Assembly: GCA_003988855.1 (NCBI GenBank)
Contig: QYAI01000078.1
Location: 145,750-209,749 of the forward strand
Direction of reading: 5' to 3'
Origin: Arachnopeziza araneosa
Taxonomy: Eukaryota; Ascomycota; Leotiomycetes; Helotiales; Arachnopezizaceae
DNA: 64,000 nt
In this document: positions 1 through 10,851 of the stretch, one piece after another
Layout of the letters: the number at the start of each line of letters is the position of its first letter
How positions within the stretch are numbered: position 1 is the stretch's first letter
The notes under the pieces: model-generated
Told to the model about the DNA's origin: nothing
Seen by the model: only the letters and a program-made list of their open reading frames with translations
The model's database searches: none
Program-made: the position numbers and the translations under genes

Positions 1-352
1 ATATGCGCAGGTAGAAGGCGCAGATTCCCAACTTGGTCGTGCCGATGCAAACCTGATACAGTTCCCGGCTGGCAAACCCCAACCTCATCGAGAGCACCAA
101 GGTCTCTGGCGTTTGCGTACCTGTCGCGCGAGCCATAAGGATGGCATTTGTTGTAGTCAGAGCGACGGCTCCCAAAATCTGCACCTGGGTGAGCAAGAGA
201 CACGGGGGATCCCACCAGCGTCAACGTACCCATGACAAGAGAATCCAAGAGTCATCGTGCCCCCAATTTCTCATAATAATAGCTCGTGAATAGAATCGTG
301 CCAGCGCAATCACTGAGGCGACCACGGCCGGTATGATGCTGGCGATCAACAT
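1..352 (-). CDS. SAT4/rhodopsin-domain fungal membrane protein, 3' part off the left edge
   Basis: The minus strand reads as two exons: 352..230 and 184..1, with a 45-bp intron (229..185, GTACGT...CCCAG). Exon 1 gives a membrane helix followed by ARFYSR and NWGHDDSWILLSW. Exon 2 gives VQILGAVALTTTNA and then SRELYQVCIGTTKLGICAFYLRI. A short R-x-x-R segment, then an aromatic-D-D motif, and later LYQ...TKL.ICAFYLRI, is the usual layout of the fungus-specific seven-helix SAT4/rhodopsin-domain family. Most members have no known function; some are CFEM-domain receptors. The start is uncertain: the ATG at 352 opens directly into the first helix, an in-frame TAG lies about 50 bp upstream, and most relatives have a longer N-terminus, so an upstream exon or an N-terminal truncation is possible. 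The rest lies outside the window. Confidence 0.72.
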
Positions 353-3100
353 TTGAGGAACCCGCGACTGTGGTGCAAAACCAGCGTCACTGGAACTCTA
401 TATCTGCATGTCAGAGCGATTCAGAGCAAGGAGAGCAGCAGGTGAAGGGCTCGAAGATGCTCTTCAGCTGCAAGTCTTCAACCAGGGGCACATGTGCCCA
501 ATACACCCAAGTATCAGAAATGAAGGTGCTGTGAAACGTACAATTGGTGCAACCATAGCAAGCGTTCTTGTATCAGAGTCTCGGCGGGGCAGAAGAGCAG
601 CAGATACAATCAAGTTATTGACCTCATACTCGACGCCTAGGAAAGAATAGCGATGATGCAGAGTCTCAGAGATCTTTTCGAGACGGACTCGACGAGCCAG
701 CCGAGCGGCTGAGTCAAGTTACCACGCTACATCCCGACACTATTGAAGCCACGACATTGTGCTCCCCATGGTACCATATCCGTGTCTGACACCCGAATCC
801 GTGTAACCGGAAAAAGTAATGGAACGTGGCGTCGTGAGGCCCGGCAGAGGCGGTAGCATGGCAGGGTCCACGTCCCACCCAATGCCATGTTCCTATGCCT
901 GGCGATCAATAATGGACTTGTGTTGATTTTCTCCGATGGATCTGCGTCGTCCATCCCGCCCCAATCACGTCCTTCTGCGATTCTGTGACTCGTGGTCTCT
1001 GCCCAGGGGAAGACCTTTCTCCCCAATTCTAAATTGTCTCGCAACTTCGCTTTTCGCTGGTTCGTTGAATTCGTCAACGCCGTTTCTCGACACGGCACGG
1101 GAAGGTGGAGATCCCCGTACCAATCGTAGCATGGGTTTCTAATCTGTCCTTCTCCAACTCAAGTCTGTGGCGCCGTGAAGAATCATCCAGATCGTGTTGG
1201 AGCTCCGAAGGACCCTAAACATCGCGGGCCCACCACATCAGGATTGATGTGAAGGCGATCGACAATAGACTACTATGCACTATATGCTCCTCTTCCGACA
1301 CTAATATAGCTGGACACCCAGAGCCGTGACGAGTAGACGTTGGCTCGTCTCCATTTGAGGGAGCGGGAAGCTTAGGTAGGCGCGGATAGCGCATCCCCGA
1401 GGACGGTATCTTTGTTTACAGTGTACTCCCTGGCTCATATGTAGCCAAAAGCCACTTTTCAGTGATTCTCTAACCAATTAGATATGTTTATTTTTCTTTC
1501 TCCATACTGTGTTTTGTTTTTAAAGGTGGATTTCGCTACATATGAGCCAGGGAGTACACTGTAAGCTCACCACCCTTTAAGCTTTGCCGTGCTAGGAGGC
1601 AGCACGAAATATGAATCATTCATGGTGGAATTAGGGCTGCTCCATCTTTATGAATCAGTTGATTCACCTGGATCAACCCTATTGATACTGTCGCATCCGT
1701 CTTATTGGTTCCAGCACCCAGAAGCATCGCGACGACGCTGCTGCTCCATTGCTCCACGTGCAACTCCCGCCTGTCGAGACTCTCCATCGCGAGCCGTTTG
1801 TGATGGCAGAGATAGGAGGCAGAGCTAGAGGCAATCCTTCGCACTTAGGGCTGAGTAAGCGCTTTTTAGCTCATCGCGGTATCCGTTTCCCTGACAACTT
1901 TGGCGGGTTCGGCCCCTATCCCTCGGCATGGATCCTGCAAGCCACCGCACCAAGAAATGCCCGCCGCGGACTCAGAAATTCGCCTCGTAGTGCAAAATCG
2001 TGTCCATGATTCGTGGTCCATGTGGGAGTTGCAGGTGCGGTGACACCCGAGTCGAGCGCCGTCGCTCGCGGATAGCTGGAGGAGAGAGGTGCATGTTTCA
2101 ATTGTTTTTCTTATTTAGCTGCGCGATAACGAGAGGAGACAGACAATGTTTTTCTCTCACCAAATCTCCTCTAATATGGTGTCTCTCGATCTCGATCTCG
2201 ATATCTGTCCCTCCTTACTAACGCAACTGATCTCGAGCTTGTTCCCTCCTCAAACTCGCCATCTGGTTAGACTCTGCATGGCTCTGCTGAAAAGGCCTCG
2301 CCCACGCTGAATTCTCATCCTCCCATATCCTCATCATCTGAAACTTACATCGTGGTTGTACAAAACGTACAAAATGTACAAATGCATCTGCACACCGACG
2401 TCTTCATTGTCCGGGATCGAGCATCTCGTGTCGACTACCTCCATCACCGAAACCCGCCGTCCTCTCTAGCACGACCTTCACTTCCCTGTCTGTCCATCAT
2501 TGATCGTAGGCTGATAGCCGAACCCCAACGTCCAACTACTCGACTCACTAGACCTTGGCAACAGAAGCACGCTACGAAAATAACATCTCCGACACATTTC
2601 TAGCAGCCATCTTCCTTCATCTCAGATGGGAGCATCTGTGCCTTCTCCGTGCTTGAGAACTTGGCAGAACGGACAGGTAAATATGATCCAGCAGCTCTAT
2701 TGCTTGAGCTACTGTTGCAATTGGGAACGAAACCAGCACACTTACAGTCTATTCCTTGCTTATTTCTTCCTCGATCGTTTGTTCTTATGATATTCCTTCC
2801 ACTAATATCTACAGACAATTACTCCATTGGTCACTCCATCCGCGGTGTCCATGTTTATCATTCGAGGTACTACAGAAGAACAAACCAATTGCTATGATCA
2901 TTTAGTAGAGCTGGAGAGTACAATCATCAACTGGGGTAATTGAAATCACATCACATATCTCACGATTAGGAAGTTAAGATGAACAATGGTAAAGTCAGAG
3001 AACAATATGTTTTCCGCTCCAGGATCTGCTAGGTTGTTCTCAAACAAGGCTAGTTCGGCTAACATTTTCTATTCAGTGTTGTTCTTCTGACTTGAAGGCT
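353..3100. other. Intergenic region with no supported gene except a MITE
   Basis: Short open frames occur on both strands but none has recognisable domains, splice logic or family motifs. The region holds a MITE (1419-1561), a short CTCGAT-type microsatellite near 2183-2203, and a GTACAAAA-like short repeat near 2355-2381. No promoter or RNA gene could be supported. Confidence 0.55.
1419..1561. mobile_element. MITE with 27-bp perfect terminal inverted repeats and TA target duplication (Tc1/mariner-pogo type)
   Basis: The left end begins CAGTGTACTCCCTGGC and runs to TGTAGC at 1445. The exact reverse complement occupies 1535-1561. Both ends are flanked by TA (1417-1418 and 1562-1563), and the identity extends one further base (TTA/TAA). 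The inner 89 bp are AT-rich and carry no open frame. Perfect terminal inverted repeats starting CAG, a TA duplication and a small non-coding body are the hallmarks of MITEs moved by pogo/Fot1-like (Tc1/mariner superfamily) transposases. Identical arms suggest recent insertion or a conserved hairpin. No transposase is in the window. Confidence 0.8.
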
Positions 3101-4440
3101 TCAATCTCCCACCTGGCGTTGGCGCCGTCCTTCCGCATATCCATCACTCGATCGTTTGCGCTTGCATTTATTCATCTCTCCTCTTTGTTGTATGTTACTG
3201 GCGGCGTACAGGGAAGTGTTTCTGTGACTCCGACCTCTGTCAAGTCATTGGATGGATTAGGTCAAGTTTGGGATACTACAAATGGTCGCTGTGCTTACCT
3301 CTCGTTGCTGTAGCTGTTTTCGGTCTTTTGATTTGTGAGGTCAGCTTCAGATAGACATTTATGTTGAGATCGCATGAGACTGATTTGGGCAACTGCTTCT
3401 TCCGAGCGAAGGTGCTGCTCTACTCTCTTGGAGTAGGTGTCTTTACTGCTTTGAATTGGTTCACCAATTAAATCTGAAGAAAAAAGAGGTCTATCAAAGA
3501 CTTGACGAAATGCTTGGCTGAACACGGTAGCGTTGTAGTTCTTGCCATTGTTACTTTTCACAGTACCACGCCAATCCAGAATCTGAAGAAAATCCGCGAC
3601 ATCAACTAGTGAAAGGACAATTTTTGACTCGAATCCATACCAATCCGAGTACCAATCTTTCAACATGGGATAATCCTCTACGACAACTGCATCCGCATGA
3701 GCGGCACCATCACATATTGCAGCAACCTGGTCCTCTTTGGTCCACTGCGCATTGTCCATACGATGCCCTCTGACAACAAGCCCAATATTGTATAAAGGCT
3801 CCATTCTTTTAATTTTCTGGTGGAGAGAACCTGAAGTGCCGACCCGAGAGTTGACACCTGGATTGCTAGAATTTGATCCTTGGTCGTGCGTCTCAAATCG
3901 TTTTTGCCAATCTGACTTCTTACCCTCACAAACTTTTTTCTCAAGTTCATATTGCTTCTTCGAGATTTCCTCAGACGGTATGGTGCTTTTTGACTTCTCA
4001 TGGTCTGAAATAGTTTTCTTGAGAGAATCAACCTTCGATTTGGACTTGCATTCACTATTTTCCGCGGCAGCAAGCTCAAACTTTTTCTTTGCCAACTCCT
4101 GATTCTTTTGAGCTGCTTCCACTTGATCTTTGATGTCCTGAGATTGCTTGGCTGTATTTCTGATAGTTTGGAACTTGTTTTCTTTGATTCCCACTACCCT
4201 ATCTAATTCTTTGCATTTTCCAGTCCAATATTTATGAGCCTTTTCTTCTGCTGCGAGTGATTTCGTGTCTTGGATGATCTTTTTGTCGATTTCGGTTATT
4301 TCCGTCCTTCTGTTTGCCATGGTGATTCCCTGTTTCACAATCCGCACCTCTTCTTTCAATAACGTGATTTTCTCCGTCCATTTATAGATCTCATTCTCAA
4401 GCCTCGAAATCTTCTCCACAGACTCTGCTTTGCTCTCCAT
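3101..4440 (-). CDS. Coiled-coil protein of unknown function
   Basis: An uninterrupted frame runs from ATG 4440 and stops at 3295 (381 aa). That stop is formed by a GTAAGC donor. A 62-bp intron (3298..3237, with GACCTAATC before TTGACAG) joins in frame to an exon ending at TGA 3101, giving 425 aa. I prefer the spliced model because frame and signals agree, but the shorter form cannot be excluded. Residues 1-185 are strongly charged heptad-rich helix (KISRLENEIYKWTEKITLL at the start), typical of a long coiled coil. After a Ser/Asn-rich linker comes a more globular part containing YNIGLVVRGHRMDNAQWTKED and SDWYGFESKIVLSLVDVADF. I do not recognise a named domain. There is no signal peptide or membrane segment, so it is probably intracellular. 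Nothing about regulation is visible. Confidence 0.7.
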
Positions 4441-5511
4441 TGTTCCTTAGGAGGTCGAACTTGCTCAACTCTTGATCTAAGTCCGGAAAACATTCTTCAG
4501 CCACAGTGCAGGGTTGGCAGAGTCATACGGGGGACTTACCACTTGTGAAGCGGAAATTCGTGGAAGAAGTGATATGCGGTGGTATGTAATCAGTCATGGA
4601 CTGACGGTAAGAATGAAAAACAATACACCATGCCGAATAGTACTGCGGTTCACAGAAGAAAAATGTTGGTTTGGAGAGTTGTGGAGATTGGAAGAGATCT
4701 AGAAGACTTTTCCACAACTGGAAGGTACAGTTGAGCGGGTTGACCGGTGAGTGGGTGAGGCGGAAGGAAAGAGCGAGGTCGTCGAATTAAGGAGTTCTGG
4801 CTCATAGCTTAAGGAAGGGACCGCTTTAATCATGTAGAATTCCCCATTTCGTATTTCGAGCCTTTGTTGATACAGCCTATTGGATTTCTTGACATTCTCA
4901 AGCTGCTCCATCACAATGATCATCAGTTGACATAGTTAGAAGCACAAACCCTTGAAAACCCCTAAGAGTATTGCTCGTTTTTATGTGTGCAGATAGTCCT
5001 TTGAACAGCTGGGCTAGCTTTTTTTCTACTCCAGGATAAATCTCGGTGCATGGTAGTCTGCAAGAGCTGGCAGTTCAACCTCCATCTCGCCGGATCCACA
5101 TAAACCATAATGTCCTTTCTTTCCTCTATTTCTGCCTATGAAGCGCCAGGAAGCTTCAAGGTTAATTTCACAAAGACATTATCACCTTGAGTGTCTTGAC
5201 ATCGTCCTGTGCCATCGCTCTGCTAGGCCGGAGAAAGTAAGGCGGGGTATTTCAATAATTTATTGTAGAAGTTGGCGAGAAGAAGTACTGTGTAGACTAG
5301 GACGTGTGACGATATAGACTCCAAACTAAAAATAGAACTCGATGTGTTCAAATATCGATTAGAAGAGATAGACACCAAGTATCGAAGGTGATGTTGTGGG
5401 GCTTGTATTCACTACCGGCTCGAAGAAATGAGAAGTGGATACTTAGGCATATCAGTGAAAAGAAAATCGTTATTGATGAACTGAGGAACTTCATAAAGAC
5501 TAATACATATT
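4441..5511. other. Intergenic region, nothing recognised
   Basis: Contains the 3' flank of HIS6 and the 5' flank of the coiled-coil gene. A minus-strand frame at 4923-4699 starting MIIVMEQLENVKKSN could be a leftover or upstream exon of a coiled-coil protein. It lacks support and is not called. Confidence 0.5.
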
Positions 5512-6388
5512 TCAAGAGATCAATTGCTCTTTTGTCCATTTTATACACTCTTCAAATGTTACACCAGATCCGCCAAAGATGTCCAATGCGCTCCCGATGG
5601 TTAGGTCTACACATCCATCGCTCAGCTTCTTTACATAGTCTAGATCTTGAAGGTTTCTTCCACCTCCAGCATAAGTGACTGGAATACTGCACCACTCAGC
5701 AAGCTTCTCGACTAGTTTCTCATCAATGCCTTTTTGCAGACCTTCATTATCTGCTGCATGAATCAGGAACTCGGAACAATAAGGTTCTAACGACTCGATA
5801 GATGCTGAAGATAGTTAGAAAGATTTCAGAAGAATAGATGATGTAAAACTTACACCGATTGACTTCCATATCCGTAATCGTCTGCCATTTGTTCATAGCC
5901 ACGAACCAAGTATCATCCTTCCTTCGGCAGCTCAGGTCAATGACCAGCTTCTTCTTGTCACCACCGAGAGCCTCAAGCACAGAGTCCAATCTTTCTTGAG
6001 AGAATTTTCCAGAGGGAAAGAGAAACGAAGTGATAATAACCTACTACTTCAATCAGCGGCGCTTTTTATTGGCAAGATGGCAACATACCCTCTCAGCACC
6101 CCAATCAATCCATTGCTTCGCATTCTTGTCCGTTATCCCACCACCTACCTGTAATCCACCAGGCCATTCGGAAAGGGCTTCTCTAGCGGCTGCCTCGTTC
6201 CCAGGACCAAGCATTATAACATGCGCTCCATCCAAATCATTGTCTTTGTACAGCTTTACGAAATGACTTGCGGGCAGTTTTGAGACATAATTTGTCTTCA
6301 AGTCCGCAGATGTTTCCGTTAATGTTCCACCAACAATTTGCTTCACCTGGCCGGAGTGCAGGTCTATGCAGGGACGGAATTTGGTCAT
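5512..6388 (-). CDS. HIS6: Phosphoribosylformimino-AICAR ribotide (ProFAR) isomerase, histidine biosynthesis
   Basis: Three exons (6388..6089, 6040..5854, 5804..5512) with 47- and 49-bp introns (GTATGT...TAG; GTAAGT...CTTCAG) give 259 residues, close to the roughly 260 of yeast His6. The enzyme (EC 5.3.1.16) performs an Amadori isomerisation of ProFAR to PRFAR, the fourth step of histidine synthesis, in the cytosol. Diagnostic stretches are MTKFRPCIDLHSGQVKQIVG with the catalytic Asp at residue 9, GGLQVGGGI, VIDLSCRRKDDTWFVAMNKW, EFLIHAADNEGL, VTYAGGGR and DLTIGSALDIFGG. These are the alternating strands and phosphate-binding loops of the (beta/alpha)8 barrel. All expected segments are present and the frame is intact, so it should be functional. 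It is transcribed away from FAF1 across a short shared promoter. General amino-acid control is likely for the family, but I did not find a convincing site. Confidence 0.95.
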
Positions 6389-6546
6389 TTGTCGTTTTGA
6401 TTCTCGATGTGAGGCTTGTGGGTGGTGGGGTAGCTAAATCTCAGGGTGGTTCAACTCGCGGCAAAAGTTCGGCAGATTGGCGGCGGAACTCGAAAATAAT
6501 TTTTGACGCTTTCCAGCCCACAGTAAACGACTCAGTATTGAGACAA
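6389..6546. promoter_or_regulatory. Shared bidirectional promoter of HIS6 and FAF1
   Basis: Only 158 bp separate the two divergent start codons, so both core promoters and 5' leaders must fit here. No clear TATA box is visible. Pairing of an amino-acid synthesis gene with a ribosome-assembly gene would fit growth-linked control, but this is inference. Confidence 0.6.
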
Positions 6547-7462
6547 ATGGCCTCATTATTAGGCAAGAGGAAGCGGGCAAAGGCTAGAGCTGAAGAGAAG
6601 AGAGAAGATGCTTCAGATTCCGAGATAGATGCACAAGAGGTTTTTCGGCGGCATTTTGAAGCACGATTCAAGCCACTACCCACGATTTCCAAGCCCACAA
6701 CAGTCGTAGAAGATGATCACGAAGGCGGTAGCGCAGATGATTCGGATTGGGAGGGTATATCGGATGATGAAGAAGATGCCGTGCAGATTATCGAGCATAT
6801 AGACGTTCAGTCAAAAATGACAGCAATGTCGAAAGAAGAACTGAAAGCATTTATGGTCAGTCTTCCATGATGCATCGAATTCTGCTGACATTCCGCAGAG
6901 CTCAAAAGTTCCTAGAATGGATCCTAAAACATCTATACTGCCGGGGAAACCAGATTCTTACATGGATGAAGATGATGACACTGAAGCAGCCAACCTGAAG
7001 AAAGACCTCGCTCTCCAACGCCTTCTTGCCGAATCACATCTCCTAGAATCCTCCAAGAATCCAACACTAAGTGGGAATAACAGACATAAGGCTACAGATC
7101 TTCGGCTACAGACATTGGGCGCAAAGACATCTGTGCTGAAGCAGGCTAAGATGCCCCTTGCACATAGAAGAGGAATGGCTGCCAAGAAGAATGAAAGAGA
7201 AGAATCTAGGCGGAGAGAAGCTAAGGAAAATGGTATTATTCTTGAGAAGGCCAAATTGGGATTGGTATCCAAGAGAGGTAGCGACAAGAAGCGAGATCGG
7301 GGTGTAGGGGCTCCAGCTGTTGGAAAATTCTCGGGGGGGACATTGAAGCTGAGTAAGAAAGATGTATTCAGTATTGAGGGCCCGAAGAGGGATTCTGGTG
7401 GTAGAGGCGGGAGAGGATCAGGCCGAGGCAGAGGGCGAGGAAGAGGGAAGCGTGGGCGCTGA
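6547..7462 (+). CDS. FAF1: Faf1-like 40S ribosomal subunit assembly factor
   Basis: Two exons (6547..6855, 6899..7462) with a 43-bp intron (GTCAGT...CCGCAG) encode 290 aa. The N-terminus MASLLGKRKRAKARAEEK, acidic patches (SADDSDWEGISDDEED), then KATDLRLQTLGAK, KMPLAHRRGMAAKKNERE and a GTLKLSKKD block are the pattern of the fungal Faf1 family (nucleolar, needed for 18S rRNA maturation and small-subunit assembly). The C-terminus is a Gly/Arg tail (GGRGGRGSGRGRGRGRGKRG), typical of nucleolar RNA-binding proteins. I chose ATG 6547 rather than the upstream in-frame ATG at 6268 because the latter would start inside HIS6, and the family begins at a short M-x-x-LLGKRKR-like motif. Divergent from HIS6. 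Confidence 0.85.
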
Positions 7463-9247
7463 ACAACTTGCATCATCTGGATGTTGCAACGATTTGTTCT
7501 ATCAAGGAAGGTTATGCCTGGCTATGATGTCATGAGGTATCTATGTGGAAGAAGTAACTGCTCTTTCAAGTTGGGAGCGGTTGACACAATAAGGCAATGC
7601 ATTGGAAGGTATGAGACCATCCCCGCCATTTCCGGAGACCCTTCGCACCAACAGGCAGAAAAGCCTTCGATCTTCTCGCCGTCACTTGTAGAGAGACGAA
7701 TCTTGGCGCCAGATTCATGCCTCCAGGTTCAAAGATTGCGTCAAACCTACAAAGAGAAGCTCAGATGTCCATGTGGAAGATGACGGATACTTTAGAGCGT
7801 CACTTGTGAAGCTCAGCCCGAAAATTGACATGACAAGCAGTAGTACGATTCTTGACATTCAGCAAGCGTCCTGGCTGTCAAATACTAGAAGTTCGTTACA
7901 GTTTTTGTGGTTATCTGTGAAGATGAATACGTAGTCCCAACGCGCCTCTGATACGGGTAAGTCAACGTCATACTTCATTTGGTTTTGAAGAAGTTTCTTC
8001 CGAGTTGGGGCACAGAGTCAAAGTAGCCACAACTCTTGAGTATGAAGTGATAAAGCTTGGAGCCTCATGAGGTGCTACAACATACGGTTAGTGTAGCTTA
8101 ATGCCGCTTTTTTCAACCTAGCGCCGACCGAGAAGAATATTTATGGTGTCTCCATGAGATTCTTTTAATCAACAAGAATCTTCTTTGGAGAACAGAGAGG
8201 TAGCGCTGAATATTTTAGATTTGCAGTTACACCTCTATTACGAACAGCCACCTCAAGATTTGTATTTTCCCTAGAGGATGTTACAGAAAGCTCTATTTCA
8301 TAACTTTCGAATAAGATGAAAAAATCTAAACTCCGCATTTAACATTCAACTTTTCATCTGAAGGCTTTTGACCTGAAGATTCATCAATCTTACAAACTTA
8401 CTATTGGTTTAAGTCAAATTTCATAAATCTTCTACAAAATTCATTGTGTAACATTTCTTCCTTTCAGAATTTGTGAGTAGGTGCTATGGAAGTGACTAAA
8501 TTCCACAGCTACTCTTCTTTCTATTGTGTCAGATTGATATCGAATTATGTGTCATCGTAAGCTAAGTTCCTGAAGCATCTGATGCCATTTTTACTCAATT
8601 TTTTCAACGTAGCAAGTCTAGTAAATTTATCCTCTACAATTATCAAGTCAGATCTAAACAATTTACTTGGCCATCAATTTTCGGTCCTTCTTGAAAGAGG
8701 AATTTTACTGTAGGACTCATCTAAAGGTTGTGGGCATGGCTGCTGATCGCAATGTGTACGATCTGAGTCATATCATTCGTATCATTCATTCTGGGGGTGG
8801 TGTTTTAAACCTTCATCTCATTTGAAGACCAAAGTCAATAATAAATCTTGATCTATGTGCCATAAAAAGATCCATCGAACCGTCAAGTTTTGAACTCATT
8901 TTGTGTCTTGTGAATTTCCAGTGTCTAAAAAAGAAAAGATGACTGCATTGAAGTGTCTTCGAAGGCAATGGATTTCCAAATTTATTAAACACCAGTAAAT
9001 CTCCCTACTCAGCTAGGAGAAGGAGAATAACGAAAAAATTCCTACAATTTCCCTCAGAGAAAGAAAACCTAGTCATTTCCAACGATACTGTCACCTTTAG
9101 AATCCAGAGTGTCTCCTAGTAAATATCTTCCGGCCGTCTCATTTCCGTCTTTCGCTTCGTCGCTATCTAAGCCATCTCCATGATGCTCCACTCCTCCGAT
9201 AAAGCAAAAATAAACACTACCACCACCACCATTGTCATCACACTGCA
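7463..9247. other. AT-rich intergenic region, nothing recognised
   Basis: Includes the FAF1 3' flank (a 100-aa open frame at 7481-7783 has no coding features) and a low-GC stretch from about 8100 to 9060. No inverted repeats, RNA genes or domain-bearing frames were found. Confidence 0.5.
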
Positions 9248-10402
9248 ATGGCAATCTTGAATATGGACACCCTAGAGTCTAAGCTTGCCGCTGTCAGGGT
9301 CTTAGAAGTCGGACTCAAGGATGAGGTTTCCCATTTTGAACCCTTTGACTTTACAAAGGTCGAAGGAGAAGTTGAGGCTGGTGTCAACACAAAGCGTGCT
9401 GGACGAAGGGGGGAAGATGAAAAACTTTTGGAGGTGTTGAATACTATGAAGGTAAGTTCTTGTTCAGTCAAGCTCAATGGGACCTGTTCAAGGCCAAGGT
9501 TTGACGGCTTGGTAGACTCGTAAGCTCGGTGAAACTAGCCAGATAGCATCTATCATCAATCAACAATCGGCTATCTTTGAGGAAGAATTAGCGGCAGATA
9601 AAGAAAAGGCGGTCAAGAGCAAGACCGCAGATGCGCTACAGGAGAAGGTTGTTTTCTTCAGGGTTTGTGCGATCTCCAGTGAAATTCAAGATTTATTCGG
9701 CTGATATGAAACAGAGTGAGTGTGATAAACTCTGTGGTGCTTATGATGAGGTTCTGCGAAAGAGCGCGCGCTTCAGAATGCGACTAATCATTGGCTGATA
9801 TCGCAGAATGCTCAAATGACAGTTGGGGATTTGGAAAGAACAATTGATATATTGATGCGGGAGAAGGGGGTTCTTCGACTCGAGCTTAAGATGAAGGAGC
9901 CTTTGTTTCAAAAGGGTGTTGCAGCCCGAAAATACTTACTCGAAGCCTCCAAGACGATTTACAGCGAGCAACACCAGAGATGCATTACTCTGAGAGGCGA
10001 TCCCGATCGCGAAGCTGTTGAAACCAAGAATATCGCCGTACACCGAGGATGCATCGTTTCAGACAGGAGTCTCTTCACCACCGGCCAATTTAAAAAAAAG
10101 GAGTTGCTGCCAAGGTGGAGGACATCGAGTTCACATATGGCGTAAAGCTCAGCCATCCCGTGAATGAGCACCCCATCCTGACCATAATCTACAATCTCCA
10201 TGGCAGTATGAGTGCTTGCTACTTCGAGAGCCAAAAGACTCATAACAAGGCCAACGATGCTGTTTTCAGGAAGAATTTCAACGATTCTGAATGTCAAATC
10301 ACGCACAAGTGGAGACAGGTTCCCGCGATGATTCAGAATTTGGCCAGCATGGAGAGAATCTGTGCAGTCACGGTCCAGGGGGGGGAGAGACCGACTTCAT
10401 AA
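9248..10402 (+). CDS. Coiled-coil protein gene interrupted by a one-base shift at an A8 run
   Basis: I read exons 9248..9451, 9516..9647, 9715..9750 and 9807 onward, separated by 64-, 67- and 56-bp introns. All keep phase 0. The third ends GCTGATATCGCAG. The product starts MAILNMDTLESKLAAVRVLE, continues with helical charged segments (SIINQQSAIFEEELAADKEK; TVGDLERTIDILMREKGVL) and then FQKGVAARKYLLEASKTI. At 10092-10099 there are eight A residues. The current frame dies at 10145, while the frame one base back continues sensibly (GVAAKVEDIEFTYGVKLSHP) to TAA 10402. Either one A was lost (mutation or sequencing error) or the site is slippery. Family not recognised; no signal peptide or TM helix. 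The second and third introns rest on weak donors (GTTGTT, GTTCTG). Confidence 0.5.
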
Positions 10403-10851
10403 GAAGTACCTTTGCAGGCCATGAGTGGGCGGGTCTTGGGCTTCTGAGAAATTTTTTTTTTTTTTGGGATTTTCAGGAGCTTTTCAGCCTGAAAGTATCT
10501 AGGAGTGAGGTCGGCCACGGGACATTAAGCGATTACGCTTCTTGTTTTTCAATAAAACACAGTCAATCAAACCTTGTCTTACATGTGAACTGCTTTGCCA
10601 GAATTAAAAGGTCACCTTAATGTGGTATTGTCAGCGCAAGGCTGTAGTTTGAGCAATGTAGTAAATCGCTGGCTTGGTAATTGTAGGTGGCTTCGAGCTT
10701 GGGCACAATCTCATCCGCACTTCTATTCACAACAGTGGCTCTGAAAACTTCGGTTTGATGGCTGTGAGTCAAAGCGAGGTCGAGTCTCATCTCGTGAAAT
10801 ACTTTTGGTGATGTCTAGATACACAATTTGAAGCCAGAGAATTACGTTTAT
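10403..10851. other. Intergenic spacer between convergent genes
   Basis: Contains a T14 run near 10451-10464 and otherwise nothing recognisable. It is the shared 3' flank of the coiled-coil gene and the aquaporin gene, so it should hold both polyadenylation regions. Confidence 0.5.

Noticed and set aside
727..1098. 123-codon minus-strand frame
   Set aside because: No motif, no splice context, and an overlapping opposite frame of similar quality.
6268..6546. In-frame ATG upstream of FAF1 giving a longer protein
   Set aside because: It would overlap HIS6 exon 1, and the extra residues have no coding character; the family starts at MxxLLGKRKR.
7481..7783. 100-codon frame after FAF1
   Set aside because: Lies in the 3' flank; composition and lack of motifs indicate non-coding sequence.
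10092..10100. Programmed -1 frameshifting as the true mechanism
   Set aside because: The heptamer fits, but no downstream stem-loop or known frameshifting family is evident; an indel is the simpler explanation.
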